From Silvimonas soli (lineage in GTDB: Bacteria; Pseudomonadota; Gammaproteobacteria; Burkholderiales; Chitinibacteraceae): 64,000 bases of DNA. This document shows, one piece after another, positions 10,238 to 18,554 of the stretch. The notes beneath the pieces were generated by a model. It saw only the letters and a program-made list of their open reading frames with translations, was not told the origin of the DNA and did no database searches. Location: contig NZ_CP106736.1 in assembly GCF_030035605.1 (NCBI RefSeq), positions 3,276,001-3,340,000 of the forward strand, read 5' to 3'. Within the stretch, counting starts at the first letter, position 1. The number at the start of each line of letters is the position of its first letter. A program made the translations under genes and the position numbers.

Positions 10238-11914
10238 ATGGCTAAACAAAGTAAGGCGTGGTGGCGCGGTGCAGTGATTTATCAGATATACCCACGCAGT
10301 TTTATGGACAGCAATGGTGACGGCGTGGGCGACCTGCCCGGTATTCGCCAGCACGTTCCATACCTGAAGCGTTTGAACGTCGATGCGGTGTGGATTTCGC
10401 CCTTTTTCAAATCGCCGATGAAGGACTTTGGCTACGACGTTGCCGATTACCGCGAGGTCGATCCGCTGTTTGGCACGCTGGCCGATTTTGATGCGCTGGT
10501 GGCGGATCTGCACAAAGCCGGTTTGCGGGTGATTATTGACCAGGTGCTGTCGCACAGCGCGGACGTGCATCCGTGGTTTGAAGAAAGCCGCCAAAGCCGT
10601 GATAACCCCAAGGCTGACTGGTATGTGTGGGCCGATGCCAAATCCGATGGCACGCCGCCTTCCAACTGGCTTTCGGTGTTCGGTGGTTCAGCATGGCAAT
10701 GGGATGCACAACGGCGGCAGTACTACCTGCACAATTTTCTGGTCTCACAGCCAGACCTGAATTTTCATTGCGAAGACGTACAACAAGCGACTCTGGATAA
10801 CATCGAGTTCTGGCTGAAACGCGGTGTGGATGGTTTTCGCTTTGATGCCTGCAATTACCACTTTCACGACCGCAAACTGCGCAGCAATCCGCCCGCCGCA
10901 GTGGTGGATGACATCACCGTCACTGCTGCTAATCCCTACGGCATGCAGCAGCACTTGTATGACAAAAGTCGCCCGCAAAATCTGAAGTTTCTCAAGCGTC
11001 TACGCAAGCTGCTGGACCAATATGGTGCAGCCAGTGTGGGCGAGGTGGGGGACGATGACTCATTAACGCGCATGGCTGAATACACATCGGGCGGCGACAA
11101 GCTCAATCAGGCCTACAGTTTCAATTTGCTGACCGAACATTATTCAGCCGAGTTCATTCGCGGCCAGGTGTTGGCGATGGAGCATCATCTGGCCAATTAC
11201 GACAAGCCGGGCTGGGTGTGCTGGTCGGTGGGCAATCATGACGTGCCGCGGGTGCTTACTCGCTGGGGCCACAATGTGGCTGATCCACAATTTTCCAGAA
11301 TGGTGCTGGCGCTGTTGACCACCTTGCGCGGCAGCAGTTGTATTTATCAGGGCGACGAGCTGGGCCTGCCCGAAGCCGATATTCCTTTTGATTTGCTGCA
11401 AGACCCGTATGGCAAAGCGTTCTGGCCGCAGTTCAAAGGCCGCGATGGCTGCCGCGCGCCCATGCCCTGGAAAAAGCATGCAGCCAACGCCGGGTTCACG
11501 GTGGGCACACCGTGGCTACCCATCCCCGAGGAACACAAAGCGCATGCCGCGACGGTGCAAGAACGGCCACTGGATTCGGTGCTCAATTTCACCCGGCATT
11601 TTCTGGCATGGCGCCGCCATTATCCGGCGCTGATCCGCGGGGACATCAAGTTCTACAAAGCGCCTGAGCCGGTACTGCTGTTTACCCGCAAACTGGATGA
11701 CACCACCATCCTGGTAGCGCTGAATCTGGGCGACGCGGAAATGCGCGTGACGCTCCCTGGCACTTTGCACAATGTGATTCCCTTGTCCGGACATGGTTTG
11801 GGGCGCGGGTTGATCGACGATGGTGTGATCGATCCCGGGCGTTTGGCGGCTCTTTTGCTACGGTTCGGTAGTTCATTCACCCCAAAGCGGTGCGGCTCCG
11901 CGAGGGCTGGGTGA
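10238..11914 (+). CDS. Alpha-glucosidase, GH13 family
   Basis: This is a 558-residue cytoplasmic GH13 exo-alpha-glucosidase that would release glucose from short malto- or isomalto-oligosaccharides, including dextrins left by GlgP and GlgX. The start reads WWRGAVIYQIYPRSFMDSNG, typical of oligo-1,6-glucosidase/alpha-glucosidase. The catalytic set is visible: nucleophile Asp203 in GFRFDACNYHF, acid/base Glu269 in SVGEVGDDD and Asp335 in VGNHDVPR. The ATG has AAGG upstream. No signal peptide is seen. It is divergent from the glg operon and 79 bp before a glycerate kinase gene. Bond specificity (alpha-1,4, alpha-1,6 or trehalose) is not decided. Confidence 0.88.
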   Translation: MAKQSKAWWRGAVIYQIYPRSFMDSNGDGVGDLPGIRQHVPYLKRLNVDAVWISPFFKSPMKDFGYDVADYREVDPLFGTLADFDALVADLHKAGLRVIIDQVLSHSADVHPWFEESRQSRDNPKADWYVWADAKSDGTPPSNWLSVFGGSAWQWDAQRRQYYLHNFLVSQPDLNFHCEDVQQATLDNIEFWLKRGVDGFRFDACNYHFHDRKLRSNPPAAVVDDITVTAANPYGMQQHLYDKSRPQNLKFLKRLRKLLDQYGAASVGEVGDDDSLTRMAEYTSGGDKLNQAYSFNLLTEHYSAEFIRGQVLAMEHHLANYDKPGWVCWSVGNHDVPRVLTRWGHNVADPQFSRMVLALLTTLRGSSCIYQGDELGLPEADIPFDLLQDPYGKAFWPQFKGRDGCRAPMPWKKHAANAGFTVGTPWLPIPEEHKAHAATVQERPLDSVLNFTRHFLAWRRHYPALIRGDIKFYKAPEPVLLFTRKLDDTTILVALNLGDAEMRVTLPGTLHNVIPLSGHGLGRGLIDDGVIDPGRLAALLLRFGSSFTPKRCGSARAG

Positions 11915-11993
11915 GCAATTCGTTGCATCTGACGGGATTGCAATTCAGGATTAGCGAATCCGCTAGCGCACCCGTTACCGCGAATACACAAAC

Positions 11994-13139
11994 ATGAAAA
12001 TCGTTATTGCTCCCGATTCATACAAGGAAAGCCTGAGCGCGCTGGAAGTTGCCATCCAGATCGAAGCCGGATTTCGCGAAGTCTTTCCATCTGCGGATTA
12101 CCTCAAGATGCCGATGGCGGATGGCGGCGAAGGCACAGTGCAAGCCATGGTTGAGGCCACGCAAGGCAGACGCGTTGAGGTGGCGGTGACTGGGCCGTCA
12201 GGTGAACCGGTGGCCGCGTTCTATGGCTTGACCGGTGATGGCCGTACCGCAGTGATCGAAATGGCTGCGGCCAGTGGTTTGGCATTGCTGACGCCAGCGC
12301 AACGCAATCCGCTGTTTACCACCAGTTATGGTACCGGCGAGTTGATTGGTGCCGCGCTGGACGCGGGTGCTCGCCATTTCATTCTCGGTATTGGCGGCAG
12401 TGCCACCAACGATGGTGGCGTGGGAATGGCCCAGGCGCTGGGCGCGCGTTTTATCACGGCCGAGGGCAAGGAACTCGGGCACGGTGGCGCTGCGCTGGCG
12501 CAACTGGCCAATATTGATCTGGCTGGACTTGATCCGCGCCTGGCGCAAAGTGCGATTGAAGTCGCTTGTGATGTCGATAATCCGCTCACCGGCCCGAACG
12601 GCGCTTCTGCGGTATTTGGCCCGCAAAAAGGCGCGACGCCAGAGATGGTGCGCCAGCTTGATGCCAATCTCGCGCACTACGCCGGGATCATTCAGCGCGA
12701 CTTGGGCCTGGATGTGAATAACGTCGCCGGAGCTGGCGCTGCTGGTGGCATGGGCGCGGGTATGCTCGCGTTCTTGCAGGGTCGTTTGCGTGCGGGCGGT
12801 GATATCGTCGCCGAAGCTGTGGGGCTGGATGCGGCAATACGCAATGCCGATCTGGTCATCACGGGGGAAGGGCGCATGGACGGCCAGACCATTCATGGCA
12901 AAACGCCCATGGCCGTAGCGCTGGTGGCGCAACGCCACGGCGTGCCAGTGATTGGCATTGCCGGAAGTTTATCCGGCGATGTGGCCGTGGTTTACCAGCA
13001 TGGTATCGACGCCGTATTCAGTGTATTGCACTCCGCCAGCACGCTAGACGAGGCACTAGTCCAGGCGGCGCAGAATGTGCGGCTAGCCGCGCGCAATGTG
13101 GCGGCGGCCATTAAAGTGGGCCAGATCATCGGGCGATGA
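11994..13139 (+). CDS. glxK: Glycerate kinase
   Basis: The 381-residue product belongs to the GlxK/GarK glycerate 2-kinase family, which phosphorylates D-glycerate to 2-phosphoglycerate. Diagnostic stretches are MKIVIAPDSYKESLSA at the N-terminus, MADGGEGTVQAM near residue 42, IGGSATNDGGVGMAQALG near residue 133, and VITGEGRMDGQT near residue 288. Length matches the family (about 380). No clear Shine-Dalgarno sequence precedes the ATG at 11994. The neighbours give no glyoxylate or glucarate pathway, so its source of glycerate is unknown. The garK and glxK names are nearly interchangeable here. Confidence 0.9.
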   Translation: MKIVIAPDSYKESLSALEVAIQIEAGFREVFPSADYLKMPMADGGEGTVQAMVEATQGRRVEVAVTGPSGEPVAAFYGLTGDGRTAVIEMAAASGLALLTPAQRNPLFTTSYGTGELIGAALDAGARHFILGIGGSATNDGGVGMAQALGARFITAEGKELGHGGAALAQLANIDLAGLDPRLAQSAIEVACDVDNPLTGPNGASAVFGPQKGATPEMVRQLDANLAHYAGIIQRDLGLDVNNVAGAGAAGGMGAGMLAFLQGRLRAGGDIVAEAVGLDAAIRNADLVITGEGRMDGQTIHGKTPMAVALVAQRHGVPVIGIAGSLSGDVAVVYQHGIDAVFSVLHSASTLDEALVQAAQNVRLAARNVAAAIKVGQIIGR

Positions 13140-13183
13140 TTGGCACTGCCGATTGATCATTGGCCCGCTTCAAGCCACGGGCA

Positions 13184-13741
13184 TCAGCGCCCGTAGGTGG
13201 CGGTGATGGTCGCGCTGCCGATGGCCTGCGCCTGAATGGCAGCGCTGACCCGCTCCGGACTGTCATCCGGTTTTACTGCCAGATTGGGCACTTTTAGCGC
13301 ATAAACAGTGAAGTTGTAGTGATGCGGTTTGTCGCCCTGCGGCGGGCAAGCGCCGCCCCAATAGGCACTGCCGCCGCTGGAGTGGCTTTGCTGCGCGCCC
13401 GCGGGCAAACCCTTGCCGCCATAGCCACCAGCGTCAGCGACCAGATGGTTGGTGCTGGCAGGCAAATTGAAAAGCAGCCAATGCCACCAGCCATGCGCGC
13501 CCGGGGCATCCGGGTCGTGCACGATTATTGCAAAGCTTTGAGTGCCAGCAGGCGGGTTCTGCCAGACCAGATCAGGCGAAATATTCTGGCCACGGCAGCC
13601 ATCGCCATAGGCCACTTGTTTTTGCGACAAGGTAGCGCCGTTGGTGACTTCTTTGCTGGTCAGTACAAAATCAGCGGCACTGCCGTAGCTTGCGGCTAGC
13701 GCCAGGATAGTGGCGGAGAGAAGTTGGATAAGTTGTTTCAT
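13184..13741 (-). CDS. Exported YbhB/YbcL-like (PEBP family) protein
   Basis: The 185-residue product has a clear signal peptide (MKQLIQLLSATILALAASYGSA) and then one phosphatidylethanolamine-binding-protein-like domain. The domain has SPDLVWQNPPAGTQSFAIIVHDPDAP, the ligand-pocket stretch GWWHWLLFNLPAS, a GGACPP motif and the HHYNFTVYAL strand. This matches the bacterial YbhB/YbcL family. In E. coli those proteins have no settled function, and a role in binding small anionic ligands is only suggested by the fold. It ends convergent with the glycerate kinase gene and starts 186 bp after the AraC-type regulator ends, which might control it. Confidence 0.88.
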   Translation of the reverse strand: MKQLIQLLSATILALAASYGSAADFVLTSKEVTNGATLSQKQVAYGDGCRGQNISPDLVWQNPPAGTQSFAIIVHDPDAPGAHGWWHWLLFNLPASTNHLVADAGGYGGKGLPAGAQQSHSSGGSAYWGGACPPQGDKPHHYNFTVYALKVPNLAVKPDDSPERVSAAIQAQAIGSATITATYGR

Positions 13742-13927
13742 GGGCTTCGTTCCTCGTTACTGTGTCGGTTGTCGTGTTGCGGTATGCATCCGCATCTCTC
13801 AAATCAAACGCAGTCTCAATTTACGAAAACATGGCGCGAAGGTATCGCCGCAATCGGTCAGATTCTCGCCTGTACCGGTCAAAATTCAACGTATCCGGTA
13901 TCGGCCAAGCGTACTCGCGTGGAGGGA

Positions 13928-14848
13928 TCAGGCGTTTTGCATGTCGGCTGTTGCCCGTTCTGCCGTGCCAGCCTTGGGTAAAAAGTCCGTCGGGGATTGC
14001 TCAAACGAGGCCCGCAAGGCCAACGGCGCCAGACCAAAGCGCAAACGAAAAGCCGCACCAAAGCGTGAGGGCGAGGAATAGCCGCACGCCTCGGCAACGC
14101 GCTGGATGGGCGTGTGCCCGTCCAGCACCATGCCCAGCGCACGCTCCATGCGCACATCGTTGAGTAATTCGCTGAACGACGTCCCTTCATCCCGCAAACG
14201 GCGACGTAGCGATGATTCACTCAGTGCCAGCTTGCGAGCAACGTCGTCGGCCCGCCAGTCAGCGGCGACGTTACTGTAAATTGCCCAGACCACGCGTTCG
14301 CGCCAGCGGCCAGGTTGCGCCATCAGCAACTCGCGGCCAACACCTTGCCGGGCCAGCGCCAGCCATAAGGCCTCCCAGCGCAACTCGACCAGCGCGTCAG
14401 ACAGTTTGTCGTGATGCGGCAGCAGAATTTCGCCGACATAATCGGCCAGCGCCTTGCGGCAGTTTTCGTCAGGTTGAATCTGGGGGTCGCCATCGAGCCG
14501 GGCGGGCAGCACGCTGGCATAACGTTGGCGGAACCGTTGCAGCATGCTGGCATCGGCAGCGATCACCACTGCGGCGAAATAACCTTTGTCCGGATCGGGC
14601 ACGTTGGTGAAGGTGATTTCGGTGCCCGCATTGACGGTAAACCAGTCGCCGGCGCGGCAGACATATTCATGCTGCCCGGTCTTGATGTGCTTCTCGCCCG
14701 CCAATACGGCAATCAGGCACGGCACAAAGTACGGCGTGCGCTGTACTTGCACACGTTGGTGAAAGCGAAACAGCGCGGCGCCGCCCACGAAAGTGCGTTC
14801 GGTCAGATGCGGCAGAGCCAGTAGCTGTGTCAGGAGAGTCTCATGCAT
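13928..14848 (-). CDS. AraC-family transcriptional regulator
   Basis: The 306-residue product has an N-terminal AraC_N-type cupin-like sensing domain (about residues 20-150: RTPYFVPCLIAVLAGEKHI, AGDWFTVNAGTEITF). A C-terminal double helix-turn-helix follows, with WRADDVARKLALSESSLRRR and VAEACGYSSPSRFGAAFRLRFG. I chose the ATG at 14848 because GGAG lies 6 nt upstream, in preference to a longer reading from 14971. AraC_N members often regulate a neighbouring dehydrogenase or efflux gene. The only adjacent candidates are the downstream PEBP-like gene and the divergent cysE. No target can be assigned. Confidence 0.87.
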   Translation of the reverse strand: MHETLLTQLLALPHLTERTFVGGAALFRFHQRVQVQRTPYFVPCLIAVLAGEKHIKTGQHEYVCRAGDWFTVNAGTEITFTNVPDPDKGYFAAVVIAADASMLQRFRQRYASVLPARLDGDPQIQPDENCRKALADYVGEILLPHHDKLSDALVELRWEALWLALARQGVGRELLMAQPGRWRERVVWAIYSNVAADWRADDVARKLALSESSLRRRLRDEGTSFSELLNDVRMERALGMVLDGHTPIQRVAEACGYSSPSRFGAAFRLRFGLAPLALRASFEQSPTDFLPKAGTAERATADMQNA

Positions 14849-15211
14849 GGTCGGCTCCGCCGGATAGGTCGGCGCATAGACTACCGCGTGTTTTTCGGTT
14901 TTTCCTGAATTTATTGTGAATGTCGCGAAATCAGCCGCCAGACGTTGTCTTTGGCCTACACCTTCGCGCAATAACGCACGGCGGCGCGAGGGCGTTATTG
15001 ATTAGCGTAAAGCGGCGTTTGAAGTGTTTTTAAGTGGCGGATTTACCCGCAAAACACCCGTCATTCGGTCTGCTGATTGGCCGAAACAAAATCGTGAAGA
15101 AAAAATAATGCAACAATATCAACGGGTTGCGTGGGTGTGTGCGGCTGGTCTTACAAATAAAAGTCGAGTAAAATAGTCGGCTTTCTAACCTTCCCTGAAA
15201 GCCAGCTGCTT
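14849..15211. other. Divergent intergenic region, AraC regulator / cysE
   Basis: This 363-bp gap holds no credible gene. It contains a perfect 9-bp inverted repeat, CAATAACGC at 14969-14977 and GCGTTATTG at 14992-15000, with a 14-nt spacer. This could be an operator of the AraC-type regulator or a structured leader. The cysE-proximal end contains the IscR-like site listed separately. The stretch from about 15100 is AT-rich, as expected near a promoter. Confidence 0.5.
15160..15184. promoter_or_regulatory. Candidate type-1 IscR binding site before cysE
   Basis: Compared by eye with the published E. coli type-1 IscR consensus (ATASYYGACTRWWWYAGTCRRSTAT), this 25-bp segment agrees at 22 positions. 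The half-sites read GTCGAGT and AGTCGGC. It contains a possible -10 element TAAAAT at 15169-15174 and ends 27 nt before the cysE start. No good -35 hexamer is visible 17-18 bp upstream of that -10. The match is seen in the sequence; regulation by the nearby IscR is inference. Confidence 0.5.
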
Positions 15212-15964
15212 ATGCTAGATCGCTTGCGTGAAGACATCCGGGCCATTCTTGACCGCGACCCCGCCGCTCGTTCGATTTGGGAGGTGGTGATCTGTTACCC
15301 GGGCTTTCAGGCGCAAACGTTGCATCGCATGGCACACGGCTTGTGGCTGCGTGATTGCAAATTGCTGGCACGCACGGTGTCCCATTTTGGTCGCTGGCTG
15401 ACCGGCATCGAAATCCACCCCGGCGCGACCATTGGCCGCCGCGTGTTTATCGACCATGGCATGGGTACGGTGATTGGCGAAACCGCCGAGGTTGGCGACG
15501 ATTGCACCTTGTACCAAGGCGTGACACTCGGCGGGACATCTTTGCATGAAGGCAAACGCCATCCCACGCTGGAACCCGGTGTGGTGGTCGGTGCCGGTGC
15601 CAAAGTACTGGGCGGATTTGTGGTCGGGCAGGGCGCCAAGATTGGCCCGAACGCAGTGGTGATCAAAGCGGTTCCGGCTGGCGCGACCATGGTGGCCAAT
15701 CTGGCGCGCATGGTCGACAAAGAACGCGACAAAGCCCGTGCTGAACAAGCGCAGAAGATGGGTTTTTCTGCTTACGGCATTAGCGATGACATGAACGACC
15801 CCACGGCCAAGGCCATTCACGGTTTGCTGGATCATTCCGTCATCACCGACAAGCGCCTGGAAATGATTCTGGCCCGACTGGAACAGTTGGGTGTGGATTG
15901 CACCCAGGAACGGGCCGAGCAAGATTCGTTTGATCCCAATTACCTGAACCGGATTGTGGATTGA
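15212..15964 (+). CDS. cysE: Serine O-acetyltransferase
   Basis: CysE acetylates L-serine with acetyl-CoA to O-acetylserine, the carbon skeleton for cysteine. The 250-residue product is the short (EpsC/NifP-like) form rather than the 273-residue enteric form. It has the N-terminal helical part (RSIWEVVICYPGFQAQTLHRMAH), then a left-handed beta-helix with the catalytic stretch IDHGMGTVIGETAEVGDD and TLYQGVTLGGT. The ATG at 15212 has no strong ribosome-binding site. It precedes iscR by 116 bp on the same strand, linking cysteine supply to the cysteine desulfurase operon. An IscR-like site lies just upstream. Confidence 0.95.
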   Translation: MLDRLREDIRAILDRDPAARSIWEVVICYPGFQAQTLHRMAHGLWLRDCKLLARTVSHFGRWLTGIEIHPGATIGRRVFIDHGMGTVIGETAEVGDDCTLYQGVTLGGTSLHEGKRHPTLEPGVVVGAGAKVLGGFVVGQGAKIGPNAVVIKAVPAGATMVANLARMVDKERDKARAEQAQKMGFSAYGISDDMNDPTAKAIHGLLDHSVITDKRLEMILARLEQLGVDCTQERAEQDSFDPNYLNRIVD

Positions 15965-16017
15965 GTGTGCTGCTGCCGCCATTAGACCGCGAAAACCCGA
16001 CTGAACTACCAGGGCTT

Positions 16018-16042
16018 TTACTTGACTAAAACTGTAGGGTAT
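16018..16042. promoter_or_regulatory. Candidate type-1 IscR operator of the isc operon
   Basis: The 25-bp segment matches the E. coli type-1 IscR consensus at 22 positions by eye; the core reads TTGACTAAAACTGTAGGGTAT. It overlaps the -35 element of the putative isc promoter, a usual arrangement for autorepression by holo-IscR. It ends 38 nt before the iscR start. The family expectation is that [2Fe-2S]-IscR represses its own operon here. Confidence 0.75.
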
Positions 16043-16050
16043 TTTACGAT
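16022..16050 (+). promoter_or_regulatory. Putative sigma-70 promoter of iscR
   Basis: A -35 hexamer TTGACT (16022-16027) is separated by 17 bp from a -10 hexamer TACGAT (16045-16050). The likely transcription start is near 16057, about 24 nt before the iscR ATG. The IscR-like site overlaps the -35 and spacer. A TAGGGT/ACCCTA inverted repeat (16035-16040, 16053-16058) also falls here. Confidence 0.55.
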
Positions 16051-16080
16051 TCACCCTATTCGACCACCCAGGACAAAGCG

Positions 16081-16581
16081 ATGCGACTGACGACCAAAGG
16101 CCGGTTTGCCGTTACGGCAATGCTCGACCTGTCCCTGCGCCAAGCCAAAGGGCCGGTGACCCTGGCTGGTATCAGCGAGCGCCAGCAGATTTCGCTTTCC
16201 TACCTGGAACAACTGTTTGGCAAGCTGCGCCGCCGTGAACTGGTGGAAAGCGTGCGTGGACCGGGCGGTGGTTACTGTCTGGCGCGTAGTGCGGACCAGA
16301 TCACCGTGGCAGAGATCATCAAGGCCGTGGATGAGCCCATTGACGCTACCCAGTGTGGCGGCAAGGAAAACTGCCTGGAAGATCACCGCTGCATGACCCA
16401 CGATTTGTGGGCCAGCCTGAACAAAACCATTTATGACTATTTGTCGTCGGTCACGCTGGCGCAACTGGTCGAGCAGCAGCACGAAAAGCTGCGTCGCAAA
16501 GAACAATGCCAATCCGCAGTTTTGCTGGATCAGCGTCATACAAAACCGGTGGAAGCGGCCAGTTTGCTGCCGGGCGCATAA
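16081..16581 (+). CDS. iscR: Iron-sulfur cluster assembly regulator IscR
   Basis: IscR is an Rrf2-family regulator that senses the Fe-S status of the cell and represses the isc operon when it carries a [2Fe-2S] cluster. The 166-residue product has the N-terminal winged helix (MRLTTKGRFAVTAMLDL; QQISLSYLEQLFGKLRRREL). All E. coli cluster ligands are present at the same positions: Cys92, Cys98, Cys104 and His107. AGGA precedes the ATG. It is the first gene of iscRSUA-hscBA-fdx-ybaK-iscX. The C-terminal tail after residue 140 is variable, as in other IscR proteins. Confidence 0.97.
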   Translation: MRLTTKGRFAVTAMLDLSLRQAKGPVTLAGISERQQISLSYLEQLFGKLRRRELVESVRGPGGGYCLARSADQITVAEIIKAVDEPIDATQCGGKENCLEDHRCMTHDLWASLNKTIYDYLSSVTLAQLVEQQHEKLRRKEQCQSAVLLDQRHTKPVEAASLLPGA

Positions 16582-16636
16582 GCCAGGAACAAAGATATTT
16601 AACAGGTGTGATGCCATGAATCGGCATCGGCCTGGC
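16582..16636 (+). other. Nested hairpin in the iscR-iscS gap
   Basis: GCCAGG (16582-16587) can pair with CCTGGC (16631-16636), enclosing GATGCC (16610-16615) paired with GGCATC (16623-16628). The structure starts directly after the iscR stop. In E. coli a structured iscR-iscS gap protects the iscR transcript when the small RNA RyhB promotes decay of the downstream message. A similar role here is inference only. Confidence 0.4.
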
Positions 16637-16712
16637 AGTAGAGTCAGACAAGCCAAGAAGTAGAACCAGCCAGAAACTCTTACAAGCACAGATTGAGTAC
16701 GGAGTACCCGCA

Positions 16713-17927
16713 ATGGACCGCAAGTTGCCGATTTACCTTGATTACTCTGCTACCACCCCGGTTGATCCGCGCGTGGCACAGAAAATGATTCCGTACCTGA
16801 CCGAACATTTCGGCAACCCGGCATCGCGTTCGCACGCGTATGGCTGGGAAACGGAATCGGCCGTGGAAGAAGCGCGTGAGCAAGTTGCCGCGTTGCTGAA
16901 CTGCGATGCCAAGGAAATCGTGTTTACGTCCGGCGCGACCGAGTCAGACAACCTGGCCATTAAGGGCGCGGCGCACTTCTACCAATCCAAAGGCAAGCAC
17001 CTGATCACCGTGAAGACCGAGCACAAAGCCGTGCTTGATACCATGCGTGAGCTGGAGCGTGAAGGTTTCGAAGTTACCTATCTGGATGTGAAAGACGACG
17101 GTCTGCTGGATATGGACGTGCTTAAAGCCGCCATCCGCCCGGACACCATCCTGATCTCGGTAATGTACGTGAACAACGAAATCGGCGTGATTCAAGACGT
17201 TGATACCATTGGCGATCTGTGCCGCGAGAAAGGCATTATTTTCCATGTCGACGCTGCACAAGCCACCGGCAAAGTAGCGATCGATCTGCAAAAGAGCAAA
17301 ATCGATCTGCTGGCCCTGTCGGCGCACAAGACTTACGGACCGAAAGGCATCGGCGCGCTGTTTATCCGCCGCAAGCCACGTGTTCGTCTGGAAGCACAAA
17401 TGCACGGTGGCGGCCACGAACGTGGTTTCCGCTCCGGCACGCTGGCGACTCACCAGATCGTGGGCATGGGCGAAGCGTATCGTCTGGCACGCGAAGAAAT
17501 GGGCACCGAACTGGAACGCACCCGCATGCTGCGTGATCGGCTGTGGGCGGGTTTGTCCGATATTGAAGAAACCCACTTGAACGGTGATCTGGAACAACGC
17601 GTTCCGCATAACCTGAACGTGAGCTTCAATTTTGTTGAAGGCGAATCGCTGATCATGGCGCTGAAAGAACTGGCCGTGTCGTCCGGTTCTGCCTGCACCT
17701 CGGCCAGTCTGGAGCCTTCTTATGTGCTGCGCGCACTCGGTCGTTCCGATGAGCTGGCGCATTCGTCGATCCGCTTCACTATCGGCCGTTTTACTACGGT
17801 TGAAGATATCGACTTTGCCATCAAATTGATTCATGAAAAGATCGGCAAGCTGCGTGAACTCTCCCCGCTGTGGGAAATGTTCAAAGACGGCATCGATATC
17901 AGCCAGGTGCAGTGGGCTGCGCACTAA
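16713..17927 (+). CDS. iscS: Cysteine desulfurase IscS
   Basis: IscS is a PLP enzyme that takes sulfur from L-cysteine as a persulfide and passes it to IscU and other acceptors. The 404-residue product has the same length as E. coli IscS. Key residues fall at the same positions: His104 in KTEHKAV, Lys206 in SAHKTYGPKG (the PLP Schiff base) and Cys328 in SSGSACTSASL (the persulfide loop). The C-terminus keeps the IscU-interacting tail (SPLWEMFKDGIDI). It follows iscR by 131 bp and precedes iscU by 150 bp; both gaps hold hairpins. Confidence 0.98.
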   Translation: MDRKLPIYLDYSATTPVDPRVAQKMIPYLTEHFGNPASRSHAYGWETESAVEEAREQVAALLNCDAKEIVFTSGATESDNLAIKGAAHFYQSKGKHLITVKTEHKAVLDTMRELEREGFEVTYLDVKDDGLLDMDVLKAAIRPDTILISVMYVNNEIGVIQDVDTIGDLCREKGIIFHVDAAQATGKVAIDLQKSKIDLLALSAHKTYGPKGIGALFIRRKPRVRLEAQMHGGGHERGFRSGTLATHQIVGMGEAYRLAREEMGTELERTRMLRDRLWAGLSDIEETHLNGDLEQRVPHNLNVSFNFVEGESLIMALKELAVSSGSACTSASLEPSYVLRALGRSDELAHSSIRFTIGRFTTVEDIDFAIKLIHEKIGKLRELSPLWEMFKDGIDISQVQWAAH

Positions 17928-18013
17928 TTGTGTTTGCGCAGTAAGGCGCGAAGATTGATAGCGCCAAACCTGCACTTCGACTTGAACGGTTAAACAGCAG
18001 AATATTTTATGGC

Positions 18014-18060
18014 GATGAGCGAACGGGTTTGAGGTTTACGCCTCACCTTTGCGGCTCATC
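18014..18060 (+). other. Nested hairpin before iscU
   Basis: GATGAGC (18014-18020) pairs with GCTCATC (18054-18060), enclosing a second stem TGAGG/CCTCA (18030-18034, 18041-18045). It ends 17 nt before the iscU ATG, just before the CAGGAG ribosome-binding region. It could affect iscU translation or protect a processed mRNA end; no data here decide this. Confidence 0.4.
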
Positions 18061-18077
18061 CCTCTCAGGAGAATCTC

Positions 18078-18461
18078 ATGGCATATAGCGAAAAACTGAT
18101 CGACCATTACGAAAACCCGCGCAACGTTGGCTCGTTTGAAAAGGGCGACGAAACCGTAGGCACCGGCATGGTCGGCGCACCGGCCTGTGGTGACGTGATG
18201 AAGCTGCAGATCAAGGTGGGCGCGGACGGCGTAATTGAAGACGCCAAGTTCAAAACCTACGGCTGTGGTTCGGCGATTGCCTCGTCCTCGCTCGTGACCG
18301 AGTGGGTCAAGGGCAAAACCCTGGACGAAGCACTGTCGATCAAGAACACCCATATTGCTGAAGAACTGGCACTGCCGCCGGTGAAAATCCACTGCTCCAT
18401 CCTGGCGGAAGACGCCATCAAGGCTGCAGTGCTCGACTACAAGCAAAAGCACGACGCGTAA
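18078..18461 (+). CDS. iscU: Fe-S cluster scaffold IscU
   Basis: IscU is the scaffold on which a [2Fe-2S] cluster is built from IscS-derived sulfur and iron. The 127-residue product carries the three ligand cysteines Cys37, Cys63 and Cys106, the conserved Asp39 and His105, and LPPVK at 99-103, the motif recognised by HscA. AGGAG lies 7 nt upstream of the ATG. All features agree with a working scaffold. Confidence 0.98.
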   Translation: MAYSEKLIDHYENPRNVGSFEKGDETVGTGMVGAPACGDVMKLQIKVGADGVIEDAKFKTYGCGSAIASSSLVTEWVKGKTLDEALSIKNTHIAEELALPPVKIHCSILAEDAIKAAVLDYKQKHDA

Positions 18462-18475
18462 ATTGCGAGTGAGCG

Positions 18476-18542
18476 GTAGGGTTTGCACGCTTTTGCGTGC
18501 GAACGCGGTCAAGCTGACGGTGCGCATGAATGCGCACCCTAC
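18476..18542. repeat. 67-bp REP-like double-hairpin element between iscU and iscA
   Basis: The element is bounded by GTAGGGT (18476-18482) and ACCCTAC (18536-18542). Inside are two hairpins: GCACGC-TTTT-GCGTGC at 18485-18500 and a perfect GGTGCGCAT/ATGCGCACC pair around 18519-18538. Two stems inside inverted ends resemble a bacterial interspersed mosaic element. A related GCAGGGT...ACCCTGC element occurs at 47116-47185. Its position inside the isc operon suggests that it could act on mRNA stability. Confidence 0.55.
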
Positions 18543-18554
18543 GGAGTTCGGTGA

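Noticed and set aside
16035..16058. TAGGGT/ACCCTA at the iscR promoter as a third copy of the REP-like family
   Set aside because: Only the 6-bp ends match; the internal hairpins are missing, and the sequence is accounted for by the promoter and IscR-like site.
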